Assembly: GCF_019703515.2 (NCBI RefSeq)
Contig: NC_059356.1
Coordinates: 26,217,197 to 26,281,196, forward strand
Length of the DNA stretch: 64,000 bases
Direction: 5' to 3'
Source: Myxocyprinus asiaticus
Lineage: Eukaryota; Chordata; Actinopteri; Cypriniformes; Catostomidae
The number at the start of each line of letters is the position of its first letter. Within the stretch, counting starts at the first letter, position 1. Shown here piece after piece: positions 1 to 12,100 of the stretch. Below the pieces are notes generated by a model. It had not been told where the DNA came from and ran no database searches. It saw only the letters and a list, made by a program, of their open reading frames with translations. The position numbers and the translations under genes were made by a program.

Positions 1-180
1 ATGTGACATAAAATAGCATTAGGTTGAAAGTAATCCAAAAGTAATCGGATTAGATTACCACAGAAATGTAATCTACGACATTACGTTACTGATTGCATTT
101 TTTTCTCATGTAATTTGTAATCAGTTCCTGATTACAATTCTCAAGTAATCTGCCTAGCACTGTTGCCCAGCCTCGTAAGA
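1..180. repeat. AT-rich interspersed repeat fragment
   Basis: This stretch has the repeated TAATC/GATTAC wording of a common fish interspersed repeat and ends near GCACTGTTGCCC. A related stretch occurs at about 45880-46340. From about 185 to 265 there is a second short repeat rich in CCAGC/GCTGG words, similar to 61120-61180. Family name not assigned. Confidence 0.5.
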
Positions 181-428
181 CGTGTCAGTTGGCTGGTTTT
201 AGAGGGGTTTTGGGCACTTTTTAGCTGACCAGCATAGACCAGCCAACCATTTTAAGATGGGATGTTGTAACCTGGGATGTTGTAGTGATTTGGTATGAAA
301 ACACTATTTAATTCTGGGATTTGTTGTTTGAAACTATAAATTATCTTATTCTGCATTTAAGAATCACTCAGCCAGCAAATTAATGTAAATAAAGTCAAAT
401 TAAGCAGCTTTTTTTAAATTACTTTCAG

Positions 429-614
429 GAACAAGTGGGAGATCTTTGTTGGACTTATGGGAAGGAGATCTTCTAGTGGAGGTATAGCTAAAAAAAAAAA
501 AAGTCCATTCAGACCATTACGTTTTCCTTGAACCCTTCATTTTAACAAATGTCTCTTTGTTTACAGATTTTCAAGAGAAATGGGGTGAACCACAACTTTC
601 CTAACTGCATTTGA
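429..614 (+). CDS. possible last two coding exons of an unidentified upstream gene
   Basis: Two short segments behave like terminal exons. The first (429-481) follows a pyrimidine-rich AG and ends at a GTATAG donor in phase 0. The second (567-614) follows TTTACAG and stays open in the same phase to a TGA at 612-614. The joined reading includes SLLDLWEGDLLVE and then IFKRNGVNHNFPNC. An AATAAA lies about 215 bases downstream. I do not recognise the protein and the upstream exons are outside the window. It could be a chance pair of splice-like sites. Confidence 0.35.
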
Positions 615-827
615 TATCGACACATTCCATGAAAGTCTCTGCCCTCTCCCGTTTTAGACATAATAACAAAACACAAGATTACACAAGCTACATAGATTAC
701 ACAAGCATGTGAACAAAAGCAGTAAATTATCTACATTTTCAACAGTATCTTGGGTCTATAAACACCTTAGAGTTTTGTGTGTTATTGATGTCATCATGTA
801 AGTTTTAAAATCTTCAAAACCCTAAAT

Positions 828-833
828 AATAAA
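828..833 (+). terminator. AATAAA polyadenylation signal, possible end of upstream gene
   Basis: Canonical AATAAA, 214 bases after the TGA of the putative terminal exon. It supports that exon only weakly because the region is AT-rich. Confidence 0.3.
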
Positions 834-1760
834 ACAATTTCTGTGTTAGATCATGAATTGATGACATCCAGCAACATATGTGCAAACACAACCTGGTACA
901 GCTGTGTGGGTTTACCATTTTTTGATGCATAAACATTTGCTGTCACAGCATTTCAAGTGATAATAATTCATATAGACTTTCTTGGCAGTGTTTTAAAGTA
1001 AATGAATGTAATTGATCTGTATGAATATTGTCAATAATAATAAATGAAAGATGGTGTGCAATAACAGAAATGACAATAAAGAACAATAATGGCCATTAAA
1101 ATTTCCTTTTTGATGACTGCATTGTGATTTTATTCCACAAAAGTCTTTAATGTTAACTTCAAAAACAATTTTCGAAGTCCTCTGGTAGCCAACTGGATTT
1201 CCTGGACGTGCAATATTGAACATCTTTTACAATATATAGCCATAATTTATGCTCCAAACATAAAGGATTTTCCCCCCAAAGATACATGAAGATGCTACCA
1301 GGATTACGGGCTCAGTGCTTTCTGGGATCAGTGCACAGTTTGACCAGTAGCTGGCGACACCTCGCGTTTTCAGTTTGCGTCGCTCGACACCAGAGAAGTA
1401 GAGGGAGCTGTTTCTAATTGGTTGTCAACTGACTGTTTTGGGTTCTATCGGAATTGCTCAATCGCAGCGTCTGTTTGTTCATAAAACGTGTTAAAAATAC
1501 GAAACATCCAAAGTCTTTATAGCAAGTCAGCCCAATGTCGGACATGTTTGGAACGCATTTGGGAGGCTATTTTTAGTCATGACAGTGCAGCTCCTATTTA
1601 CTTGAATGGGGGAACACTGAAATCTCAAAAACGGTTGGTCAAAATTACGATCAAAGAACATATTTCAAATCAGCAATACAATTTGATAATATTGGATTCA
1701 TAAATTGTGCTTCTTTACCTCATATTACGCTAAAACACGCAATTTTCCCGGTTTGTGTAG
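834..1760. other. intergenic spacer, nothing recognised
   Basis: No exon with paired splice sites and no clear repeat structure was seen on either strand. The stretch around 1310-1470 is richer in CG dinucleotides and could belong to the promoter of the gene at 2029. Confidence 0.4.
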
Positions 1761-1895
1761 CTAATGCGCATGCGCCTTAGCGAATTGATTGACAGGCGAT
1801 GTCTGTATCTAAAAGGTGATTGGCTCTTTTACCTGTAAGGCGGGACTTCCTTTATACATCCGTTGACTGCTGGGCGATAAAGCGTATTGGTTGGG
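1761..1895 (+). promoter_or_regulatory. probable promoter of the THAP-integrase gene: NRF1-like palindrome and inverted CCAAT boxes
   Basis: The palindrome TGCGCATGCGC at 1765-1775 matches the core of the NRF1 site. ATTGG (reverse of CCAAT) occurs at 1819-1823 and 1886-1890, with GC-rich words such as GGCGGGAC between them. The cluster is about 140-265 bases upstream of the start codon at 2029, and there is no TATA box at a fitting distance. This suits a TATA-less housekeeping-type promoter. The function is inferred from motifs only. Confidence 0.5.
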
Positions 1896-2028
1896 CGTTC
1901 CAATTTCTCCCATTTATTTTAATAGAAGTGGTCCGTCTCTGCTAAATAATCTCTGAAACAACACCACAATAACGATAAGTAAAAAGTAACGGTAGGTAGA
2001 TAAGTTGATAAAGTGTGACCCATAGACG

Positions 2029-5000
2029 ATGGTGATCAGTTGTTGCGCATATAACTGTAAAAACACTGCGAAGGAGAAGAGCCTCTCATTCCACAAGTAA
2101 GATTAAAACTATTACGGCTGCGGCTCACATTATGTTTTAAAGCGGCAATGAGATCCAGGTTAGGTTTCTGTTCCTTTATGTGGTTTATGTGGTTTTCAGG
2201 TTCCCGCTGAAAAACCCAAAATTGCTGAAGAAATGGCTGTACAATTTAAGATGGAAGGACTGGAAACCTGCTCCACACAGTAAAGTCTGCTCTCTCCACT
2301 TTGAAGAAAACTGTTTTATTAAAGAGGGCAAGAGAGTCAGACTTCAGTCATGGGCTGTGCCAACCATATTTGCATTCCCAAGACGAGTGGAAGGAAGAAA
2401 GGTATGTGTGATGTATAAACTACAATGATGACTTTCTTTATTGCAGATTCATTACTTAATTTGATGTGATTTTATTTTACGTATAGAGTAAGATCAATCC
2501 AAGAAGCAGAAGAGCTTTGGTGAGTTACAGAATCTTACTGTGTCTTGTAGTTGCATGTTTCCATCTTGCATGATGAAATATTGCACTTCACCTTCTTTGT
2601 TTAGTAATGATGACCTAACTGCTTTCTGCTTTGCAATTTGGGATTGAAGGGAAATGTTGGCGATGTCAAAGCAGCACCAGGAGGTGAAAATAGTTCCAGC
2701 CAGAGGACAGCAGACCGAAAAAGATCTTCCAAGCAGCAGCTGACAGGACAGGAAAATAGGTCTGCAGAATCAAACACAGTGGGGTGTTTGATCTGATGTT
2801 TTTGTAGTATGTGGTGAAATATGTTTGTTAAGATGTGCTAAAACAAACCTTTATTATGGATTAGTTAAGAACCTCAGGAAGCATATAGGAAGGCATCTCC
2901 CTAATTTTTTTGTTCTCTTTCTACCAAAACCACCAGACGCCATGCATGTATTGTAATTCTAACTTTTGTGTATTTTTTTTTTTATGTCTGGTCAGACAAC
3001 CATGGACCATCCTGGGAGACGAGGCTGTTGACCGAAGCATGACTCTCCCCAGTTTCTTTCACAGTGGATACTGTTTGCCAAAGGCATGCTTTGTACATTT
3101 CTCTCTTTTTCTTTAGGAAACTGTTTGGATCCGATTCATTCAGAACCAGTACCAGTTGCATTCACTATAACTTAATACAATTTTGAAAGGAGATATGAAA
3201 ACTCAAAGTACATAAGACTTTTTTTTTTCTCACAGAACATCCGCTGGGCAGGAGATGATGAATTAAATGTAGTAAGTAATTATGTTGTACTTTTGAAAAC
3301 ATTCAAAGTGAATCCTAAATACATACTTTGCAATAGATTGTCATGGAAGTATTGCTCATCAATACATTGTTCAATCATAATCCAGAAGCCACATGTTGTT
3401 TACGGAGTTCGAGGACAAACAAAACCCAATATAATTGAGGTAAGGCTGATTACAGGTTCCTGTAACCATTCTGTTTTATGAGAAATGTTCTGTTCTGGGC
3501 AGAAAAGACCCAGATGAGAACAGTAGATATACATCACATACACATTGACATAGGCTTGTTTTTAACACTGAACACAAGCTTTTATAGGATCATTTCATCT
3601 GGAAAAGCGGCACCTAAATGTCAGTGGTGGTATCATTGTTTTACATTAGATATACAGTAGCCTAAACCTTCATTTTGAGTGAAAAAGCTGATAATTGGAA
3701 TATTTACACATTATATCTGTTTAAAACAAATACAGACTTGTGGTTTATTTTCTAAAATATTTTTATTTCAAAATATATATGTCTGGCTAAAAATGAACCA
3801 GAAATCCCATGGACTTCCATTGAAAAGGTCTCCACTCTTATTTAGGGATTAGGATATCATAAATACTTGGGGATGGTCTCTTTTGACTTGGGCCAGTAAG
3901 CAACCATCTAGCAACCATTTAGTAATGCCCTAGCTACCATCGAGAAACACCCTAGTAGCCACCCAAAACATCCTGACATTGCATAAATATAAACAAGTAT
4001 CATAAAACGTAAAAAAAGAAAAAATAACATTATTCATTTATTTTTGTGTAGAATCCTAAGATTTTTTTTTTTTTTTTTTTTTTACCAAATACACGGTTAC
4101 AATTAATAGAGATTATAGGAGATTACTGCTATTCATCAAATAATAAAGTAAAATAGAAATCTAGCAGGGATCAACTGGTTTCTGTACGTGGTGACTACAT
4201 TTTCTGAGAATACAGTTTTTTGCTAAACATTTTTCAGACACACAATGCCATATTCATACAATGTTTACAATAGTTTAAAACTGACAATTTGTGGTTGTTG
4301 TTATAATTTTCTTTCTGTACTTTTTGTTAAGAACATATCAAATCATTGCTGAAATGACAGTTCTCATCATTTACCCTCAGACCATCCCAGATGTTTATGA
4401 CTTTCGTTCTCTTGCTGAACTCAATGTTTTTTAGAAGAATATTTAAGCTCTGTGGGTCCATACAATACAGGTGAATGGTGATCAGAAATTTGAAGCTCCA
4501 AAAATCACATAAAGGCAGCATAAATGTAATCGAAAAGACTCCAGTGTTTTAATCCATATCTTCATAAGCAATATGATAGGTGTGGGTGAGAAACAGATCA
4601 ATATTTAAGTCCTTTTTACTATCACTCTCCACTTTCATGTCCACATTTTTTTGCTTTTTTCAAAAGAAGAAGAATGTGGAAGTGAAAGTGGAGATTTATA
4701 GCAAAAAGGACTTAAATATTGATCTGTTTCTCACCCACACCTATCATATTGCTTATGAAGATATGGATTAAAACACTGGAGTCGTATGGATTACTTTTAT
4801 GATGCCTTAATATGCCTTTTGGAGCTTCATATTTCTAGTCACCATTTGCTTGAATTGTATGGACCAACAGAGCTGAAATATTCTTCTAAAAATCTCCATT
4901 TGTGTTCAGCAGAAGAAAGTCATACACATCTGGGATGGTGTGAGTAAATGATTAGAGGATTTTCATTTTTTGGGTGAACTATTTCTTTAAATTTATTTTT

Positions 5001-6392
5001 GAAATCCATTCTCTCAGGTTAAAGAAAGGTGGGAATGGCTTGGGCTTGATGTAAGAGGCCCATTCTCTCCTACAGTTGACCATCACACACACATCTTGAC
5101 CCTGACTGACTACCATTCCAAATGGGTGGAGGCATTTCCTCTGACTCAGTACCTGAGTCAAGATGTAGCCGAGTGTGTTGCTGAAGTCATCAATCAGCAG
5201 GGCTACCCTCTCGGAATTCTATCCCGGCTTTCCAGAGGGACCCTCAAGGAAGTATGAGACACATCTTACAGCGAGGAATTTCTTATTCTTAGTCTGCTGT
5301 TTTGGACACAGTTACGTTTTGTATGATAGATTTTGAGTTTTTATTTTCTGTCTTGTGTTGTTAGGTTAACCATGAATTGAAGAAACGTGTGAGGTTTAAA
5401 GGAAAAACTTTGGTGATACAACACCGCCAAACTGGTTACATGGATCTGGTCACTGAGTCCCTTCTCAATAAGTATGAGATCTTTAGAATTCTATTAATGA
5501 TTTCTCTCATCTTTTAAGATGTTCTTTGAGTTATTTTGAACTTTATCCAATATGTGATGCTACTTGTACATTTAATTTAATAATGCTAATACTGTATTTG
5601 CTACTAAAAGGGATAGTTGACCCAAATTTGAAAATTATGTCGTCATTTACTCACATTTAACCTATTTAATGATCATTTTAACTAATTAATTTCACTTTTT
5701 TAATCAGGTTACAAAAAGCTCTACTGCAAAATAAACTGTTTCTGCATGACCAGCATTACTTATGTGTTTCAGGATGTTGGATGAGTTGGTAAAGAAACAC
5801 AGAGTCACTTGGCATGTCCATCTCCCTGCTGCGACCCTTCAGTTCTGTTGCACGAATCACCCCACAACTCGAGAGAAACCCTTCACCCGCATGTATGCCA
5901 GTGACCCGCCATTCTCATCTTCACCCAGAGAACTGCCTGTAAATCAGAATTACATAATTTCATCCACAGAGTTTGTAGTCAGTAGTCTAGTTGACATGGG
6001 CTCTGATCTTTCATAAGAAATGACCAACTATATTTGTACTGCACTGTAAAAGGACACTTTTTGTTTGTTGTGTGCCACCTGTCTGGTTTCTCTCTATAGT
6101 TGGGTGTGACTGATGTTCGTTTGAGTTCTTTCGTCATCTCATCCACTGAAGCCAACAATCTAGGAATTGTCTCTGAGACTTTAGTAAGACAGCTAAACAA
6201 AAATATGTAATTTTGTTGTTTGGTATCATTAACAACAACAAATTGAATTTTTCTCTTTTTTTTCCTTTTTTTAGGTGCACTGACTTAGATCAGATTCCTT
6301 CTGTTCAGGAGCTAAAAGAAGTTTTGTCATGGTTATGTGACTGTTTTCATATTGCATTGTCTCATTTTTCAAGTTCTTGCTCAGATTTTTAG
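2029..6392 (+). CDS. THAP-domain protein with a degenerate retroelement-type integrase domain (12 exons, 440 aa)
   Basis: Exons in a consistent phase: 2029-2096, 2200-2401, 2487-2519, 2650-2759, 2996-3083 (or 3092), 3236-3271, 3386-3439, 5018-5251, 5365-5471, 5773-5938, 6100-6206, 6275-6392. Residues 1-80 are a C2CH THAP zinc finger: C6, C10, C53 and H56, invariant W35, and AVPTIF at 75-80. THAP domains bind DNA. Residues about 198-365 resemble the integrase core of GIN1/Ty3-gypsy-like proteins: LGLDVRGPF with the first acidic residue D208, then LTDYHSKWVEAFPL, VNHELKK, TWHVHLP and a THPTT-like NHPTTREKPF stretch. The place of the second catalytic Asp reads SRLSRGTL, with no Asp, so strand transfer is unlikely. 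Many introns and an intact frame indicate a host gene, probably a nuclear DNA-binding protein. Exon 5 may use a GC donor. I do not assign a symbol; a GIN-family relation is an inference. Confidence 0.8.
4331..4986. mobile_element. TTAA-flanked foldback element in intron 7 of the THAP-integrase gene
   Basis: Two arms of about 300 bases are near inverted copies around a centre near 4655: the AAGTCCTTTTT and CTTTCAT words of the left arm return reversed on the right. The right end has the family ending GGTGAACTATTTCT followed by TTAA (4987-4990). A TTAA is also present at 4327-4330, but the left tip is diverged. It belongs to the same foldback group as 42547-43974. No coding capacity. Confidence 0.75.
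5608..5670. repeat. end fragment of a TTAA-type foldback element
   Basis: AGGGATAGTTGACCC followed by a GTCGTCATTTACTCAC word is the typical terminal sequence of the cyprinid foldback (Angel-like) family. Only one end is present. It sits in intron 9 of the THAP-integrase gene. Confidence 0.55.
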
Positions 6393-6424
6393 TAATGACT
6401 CATAGACTGTAAGCAAAGAAGCAT

Positions 6425-6590
6425 TTGAGCTGCCATGCTCAGGGGAAACCCGGGTTCGAGTCCAGCCCAGGTCATATTCCCATCACTCTCTCAACGTTTG
6501 ATTTCCTGTCTTTCCCTGACTGTGTGTAAACTTAAGTTTTTCTTTCTTGCCCTGTACAGTACAAATATTGTAAAGCAATAAAATTATTTT
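6425..6590 (+). repeat. tRNA-derived SINE fragment in the 3' UTR
   Basis: A B-box-like GGTTCGAGTCC lies at 6453-6463 in a context resembling the head of a tRNA-derived SINE, followed by a tail with TTTCCTGTCTTTCCC and AATAAA. The fragment lies between the TAG at 6390-6392 and the end of the transcript, so the SINE may supply the polyadenylation signal of the THAP-integrase gene. Confidence 0.55.
6577..6582 (+). terminator. AATAAA polyadenylation signal of the THAP-integrase gene
   Basis: Canonical AATAAA, 185 bases after the stop codon at 6390-6392. It is within the SINE-like tail. Confidence 0.55.
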
Positions 6591-6748
6591 TAAAACTGAA
6601 AAAGGAAACCACACTTTACGGTATTAGGAATTGTAAACCATCCTCTTATGTTAATAAATATATTTTTGAATATATTTATGAATAATCTGGTAAGAATAGC
6701 AGGAAACACTAATACACAATACAACAAGGTTGTATTTGTGATTATTAA

Positions 6749-7373
6749 AGGAATATTCAGGGTTCAATACAAGTTAAGCTCAGCCGACAGCATTTGTGGC
6801 ATAATGTTGGTTATCACAAAAATTAATTTAGACTCATCGAACCTTTAAAAAAAAAAAGAAAAAATCTGTGTTCCAGTGAGGCGCTTATAGTGGAAGTGAA
6901 AGGGGTCAATTCCTGCAGGGTTTTAAGGCAGAAATGTGAAGGTGATACTTTTATAAAAGCACTAGCATTAATTATTCTCTTAAAACTCATGTATTATTTG
7001 AGCTGTTAAGTTGTTTAATTAGTTGTTTTTATAATCGTTTTAGGGTTTGTTGACATTACATCTTCATGGCAACAAAGTTGTAAAATTGGATATAACTTTA
7101 CACAGAATAGGTTAGTCAGTGATTTTATCACACTAAAATCATGATAACATGCATTTGTTTATGTTTTGTGGCTATACTTTTGAAACAGTGAGTATTTTAA
7201 CATAAAAAAATTGCCCCCCATTCACTTCCACTGTAAGTGCCTCACTGTAACACTGATTTTTCTTTTTTTGAAAGAAAAGGAGGTGCAAGTCATAATTAAG
7301 GTTTGTGATTATCAGTATTATGCCATAAATGCTGTCGATTGAGCTTAACTTATATTGAACCTGGAATATTCCT
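6749..7373. mobile_element. TTAA-flanked foldback element, AGGAATATTC family
   Basis: The ends are AGGAATATTCAGGGTTCAAT and its inverse (7354-7373), with TTAA on both sides (6745-6748 and 7374-7377). The subterminal arms, including GCTTAACTT and CAGCATTTGTGGCATAAT-like words, are inverted copies over about 200 bases. No open frame of note. It lies between the THAP-integrase gene and nmrk1. A second copy makes up the outer shell of the nest at 33095-35576. Confidence 0.75.
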
Positions 7374-7404
7374 TTAAAGCAGTAGTTAACATACAAACAA
7401 TGAG

Positions 7405-7630
7405 CTTTACAGCATGTTTTAATCTCGGTTAATGTTAATTTCTACACATATTTATTTTTTTACTTTAAAAGTTGTGTTGCATTAACTTTTATTTTATTGA
7501 ACTAACATGAACAAACAACGAACAGTAGTATTTTCATAACGTTATCCAAGATTAATTAATGCTATAAAAAATCTCAATATCTAATGCATTAACTTATGTT
7601 AACAAATGGAAACTTATTGTAAAGTTTTAC
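7405..7630. repeat. fragment of the TTAACATTAGTTAATG foldback MITE
   Basis: Contains GGTTAATGTTAATTTC, CTAATGCATTAACTTATG and ends in TTATTGTAAAGTTTTAC. A fuller copy is at 46677-46951. The left half was apparently lost. Confidence 0.6.
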
Positions 7631-7735
7631 TGAACAGCATTATACCTATTTTAGTTCTCATACAGAAGAGAAGATAGAATTAAAAGCTGCTTTTCCCGAA
7701 ACTGCTTTTTGTTGTAAAGTACCATCATTATCTTC

Positions 7736-8575
7736 AGGGTTGGGAGGGTAACTTTTGAAATGAATTCCACTACAGATTACAGAATACATGCTGTAAAATG
7801 TCATTTGTAATGTATTCTGTTAGATTACTCAATGTCAGTAACGTATTCTAAATACATTGGATTACTTCTTCAGCACTGGTTGATTTTTTCACTTGTTTTG
7901 ACTATAAAAACTCTGCCAGTACAGTAAGACAAAATATACATGTTAAAAATACATTCTCTGAAAAACCTAAATATTTTATGCAGTGTTGTTTCTAAAACAA
8001 GATAAATCAAACTGATCTCATTTTAAGGATTTGTAGATATTTTTACAGGAAAACAATACAAAAATTCTTATCAAGAATATTATTTTTGCCCTAATATCAA
8101 AGGTCTTACTAGAAAAAAAGAAATTATGATCCAACATGAATTTTCTTGATAAAAAAACAGATCGCGCCTGGTAACGTGCATGTAAAATGGCTAGAAATAG
8201 CATTTTAGCAATTTACACAAGGTTTATTTCTATTTCTTCTGCTCCAAACTTACTTCAAACTTACTTCTCTGTCTGCTCGTATGAATGTAACGCATCATAA
8301 GAAAGTGTTTCACTGCTGTACAAATGTACTTTGGATCGCATCATTTATATGTATAAATGTTTTCCATCTGAAAGGTCTAAATATTAAATGAAACAAATGA
8401 CAATAAAATGCAAAGTAATCTGTTTAGTAATAAAAGTACTTTTTGAATGTAACTGTATTATAATTACCAATGATTTAAATTGTAACTGTAGTGGAATACA
8501 GTTACTTATATTTTGTATTTTAAATACATGATCCTGTTACATGTATTCCGTTACTCCATTCCATCAATAAACCCT
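7736..8575. repeat. interspersed repeat shared with 20330-20580
   Basis: An AT-rich block rich in ATGTATTCTGT and GTAATGTATTC words at both ends. Its middle, including CTCCAAACTTACTTC and TCTGTCTGCTCGTATGAATG, returns in reverse orientation at 20390-20580. Likely an old DNA transposon; family not assigned. Confidence 0.55.
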
Positions 8576-9116
8576 GTGGTTTTATAATAAAGCAAAACAA
8601 TACCAAATCATGTATTACCATATATTTGCTAATTCTATGTTTCTTTTATAACATTATGATATCAATCATCAAAGGAAAAAAATATAAAAAGACTTACAAA
8701 TATGAATGGCTTTGAGCAAGGTTTTGATAGCCTTCTTATTCTGTGACCTAGCAATAGTTTTGAGGTGCTGTTGTAGTTCAGCAAGCAGAGCATATAAAAT
8801 GGGTTTCTGGTTAGAAAATGTACAATTTTGTTAATAAAATGAAAAGATTATGTGAATACAAATATTCATTAAAAGTTCTTCCCTTGTAGTGACAAACCAG
8901 CGCAGCAGATGGCAATATCAACCAATTTTGACTTGGAAAAAATGAACAGCGAAGAAGGGCACGAAAGATGAATTAATAACACGTTAGTGGCGCTCAGTTG
9001 CACTTAGTAAGTTCAACTGCAAACTTTTTCTTTTTCTTACATGTACCTCACGACCACTCTCATATTAGCAGAAATACGTGATGTAAAACGGATTTTGATA
9101 GAAGAACTGATTAAAA

Positions 9117-12100
9117 ATGAGAAAACTAATCATTGGAATTGGTGGGTGAGTAAAATAATGCGGGAAAACTTTTACAGTTCTCCCAATTGTCCAGTGCCAG
9201 CGTATGTGAATCATACATTATAACTAATTCATGTGCTAGGATGACAAATGGCGGGAAGACCACTCTGAGTAAAAGCCTTCATCATGTTCTACAAAACAGC
9301 TGTGTTATTTCGCAAGACAACTATTTCAAGGTACCACACCCACTTTATGTATGAAAATAAATGTAATTTATCTAAATGTTTTTATACATGGCTGACAGAT
9401 CCTTATTAATTTTACAAATATTAATTTTGTGGTCCTTTCTCAGGATGATTTGCTGGTCCCTGTTGATACCAATGGCTTTAAGCAGTATGACAGTAAGAAC
9501 AGTTCTCTTGTGCATGTGATCCATGCCAGTTCATCACAATGCAAGACATACTGTAGTTGCATTATATTCTACATCGCCAAAAATATGTGGACACCCAAAC
9601 ACCACACTCATACGTGCTTGTTGAACATTTAATTTCAAATCCATTGGCATGTCGAGTTGGCCCTCATTGTGCTGCTGTAACAGCTTCCACTCTTCTAGGA
9701 AGGCTTTCTACTAGATGTTGGGACATTGCTGCAGGGATTTGCTCCTATTCAGACACAAGAGCATCAGTAAGGTCAGGCAATGGCGTTGGGTGATGGTGGT
9801 CTGGTTTAGCAATTGGTGTACCAGTTCATCCCAAAGGTGTTCAGGTCTGGCTTTGTGCAGGGCAATAAAATTCTTCCACACTAGACTCTAGGTCTAAGGA
9901 GGTTGCATGGATGTATGCTTGATTTCATGTGCCTGCTAGTAAGGGGTGTGACTAAAATAGCCAAAACCATGAATTAGATGGGGATGTCCACATACTTTTA
10001 GCTTTGTACTGTACATCAATTACTTGTGTGTAATGTCTCCCAACAAGCTAGCCTATTTTACAATACACAGAATGTTTTATACATTATTCTCACAAAATCA
10101 CCTGATTGTAGTTGTAATGTAAATTGAATTGATCGCTGCAGCTCTGGATGCCCTGCACATGGACAGGATGATGAGTGACATTGACTCGTGGCAGGAGGAT
10201 CCTGAGAGCTTTATGATATCTCGTGGTCTTACAGTGAAATCCACAGCATCACTGCAACCCAGTGTGTTTGTTCTTATAGTGGAGGGATTCCTCATTTTTA
10301 ATCATGGGTAATGTGTTTTGTTTATTGTGTTTTTAGCTCAGCAAACTACCATACCGGTCAAAAGTTTTGATTCACAGACAAATTTGGGCACATAATAGTA
10401 AAGCCATCAAACACTGTAAAAGATGTCTGTAATTTTAACAGTAAAAGACTGTAAAACTGCTACAGAAAAAAAACTTTAGTTGATTAACGAGTATTAACTG
10501 TAAAATATACAGTACAATTTTTTAATATATTTTAAAAGACAATACAGTAGTTTTTACAATAAAATGTTGTAAAATTATGATTTTCCTGTATAATTAATGG
10601 TACAAATTTACATTGTTTAACAGGAGAGTACATGTACTTTTCACAGCAAATTATTGTTAAAATTACAGTAAAAAACAATAAATCAGGCGTTCCCACAATT
10701 CCCTGCATGACCCATCATATTTCATTATATTTTATGGGAATAGTTATGTTTCTTCTCATTTTTACGTACATTGGGGTGTTCTGTGTTATATTTTATGTAG
10801 TTTAGTTAATGTTATAACTATATACTGCATTATTTTAATTTCACATGTGTTACCCTGATGGTGTTTAGTGTTTGTGTGAGTGACACTGAGCACTGTCTCT
10901 ACATGTTTATTGGAAGAGCCACTATTGGTGATCTTCATGTCATCATGTGCTCTTCTGTATTTTTTACAGTGAGTAACAATACATTATATAGTGAAAAGCA
11001 GAATTTTACAGTTTCAGAAGGTTAATATAAAGTTTATGTTGTGTTTTTACTGTAAATTTAGCAGATTACTATTTTTTTTTATTTTTTTTACAGTGCCAGC
11101 ATGGTCATGTAAATTACAACAGTTTTAAACTGTAAAATTTACAGGTTGTTCTGTAAAGTTGTTTACATTTTTACTGTATTTTTTACATAATTATTCTGGC
11201 AACCACAGCTGTCAGTTTTTTTTTTTTTTGTTTTTGTTTTTTAAACAACAGGATATTTTTTACAGTGTATGAAATAACAAATAATGACCAAAAAATGTTA
11301 AACTAGCCAAAACTCTCATTCTCACAACCACCTTTATGAAGTGCAACTCTTTTTAAAAAAGCATTGAAGGAGTTCCCATATAGGCAGTGCAGTTGTTGAT
11401 AGCTTTTTTTTTTATTTTTTATATCTGGTCCATCTCATCCATTTTAAATGAAATTACAAAACTAATTTCAAGCATTTAAGTATAAACCTTAAGATCAAAA
11501 GGCTGTTGCTCTGAACTTTTGATTGTTATGTTAATTTTTACAAGATTAAGGAAAAGACATACAGAAGAACAGTCACTATGTGTGCCACTGGTAGTAATTT
11601 AGAACTGAGTCTGACTTGGCTCAAGAAGACAAGATGGGTGTTATTGGATAGGAATGGACAGAACTTTAATTTCGAGTAAATTTCTCAATCTGAAATAAAT
11701 CATTACACAAGTTTTAGTGCTAAAATGTAAAAAAAAAAAAAAAAAGTATCCATTGACAACCACAGAGGACAAGTGGTGTTAAGCATCAGACCAGCATCGA
11801 AGCTATGGACCCTTTCCACACTTCCATGTTTTGGAATGCAAAAGTAAACGACTGCAGGGTAAACTTAGATTGTGGTGAATGGGAGTGAATAGGCGACTAT
11901 GCCAAATATAATTTTTGTTTACATATTTGTTCCAACATCAAAAGAAAAATGCCACTATTATGTTTCCACAACTTTAAAAAAGAAAAACAATTGAGAGCGG
12001 TGGATTACAACGTCAGAAGAGAGAAGATGGCAAATTTACTGTCACTTCTCAGCAGCTGTATTAGAATCCTCATCACATCTGTGGTAAATTGTTTTTTCCA

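Noticed and set aside
6181..6189. Stronger GTAAGA donor after SETL in exon 11 of the THAP-integrase gene
   Set aside because: Joining it to the exon at 6275 gives a stop after two codons. The donor at 6207 keeps a 38-codon terminal exon open. The short form may exist as a variant.
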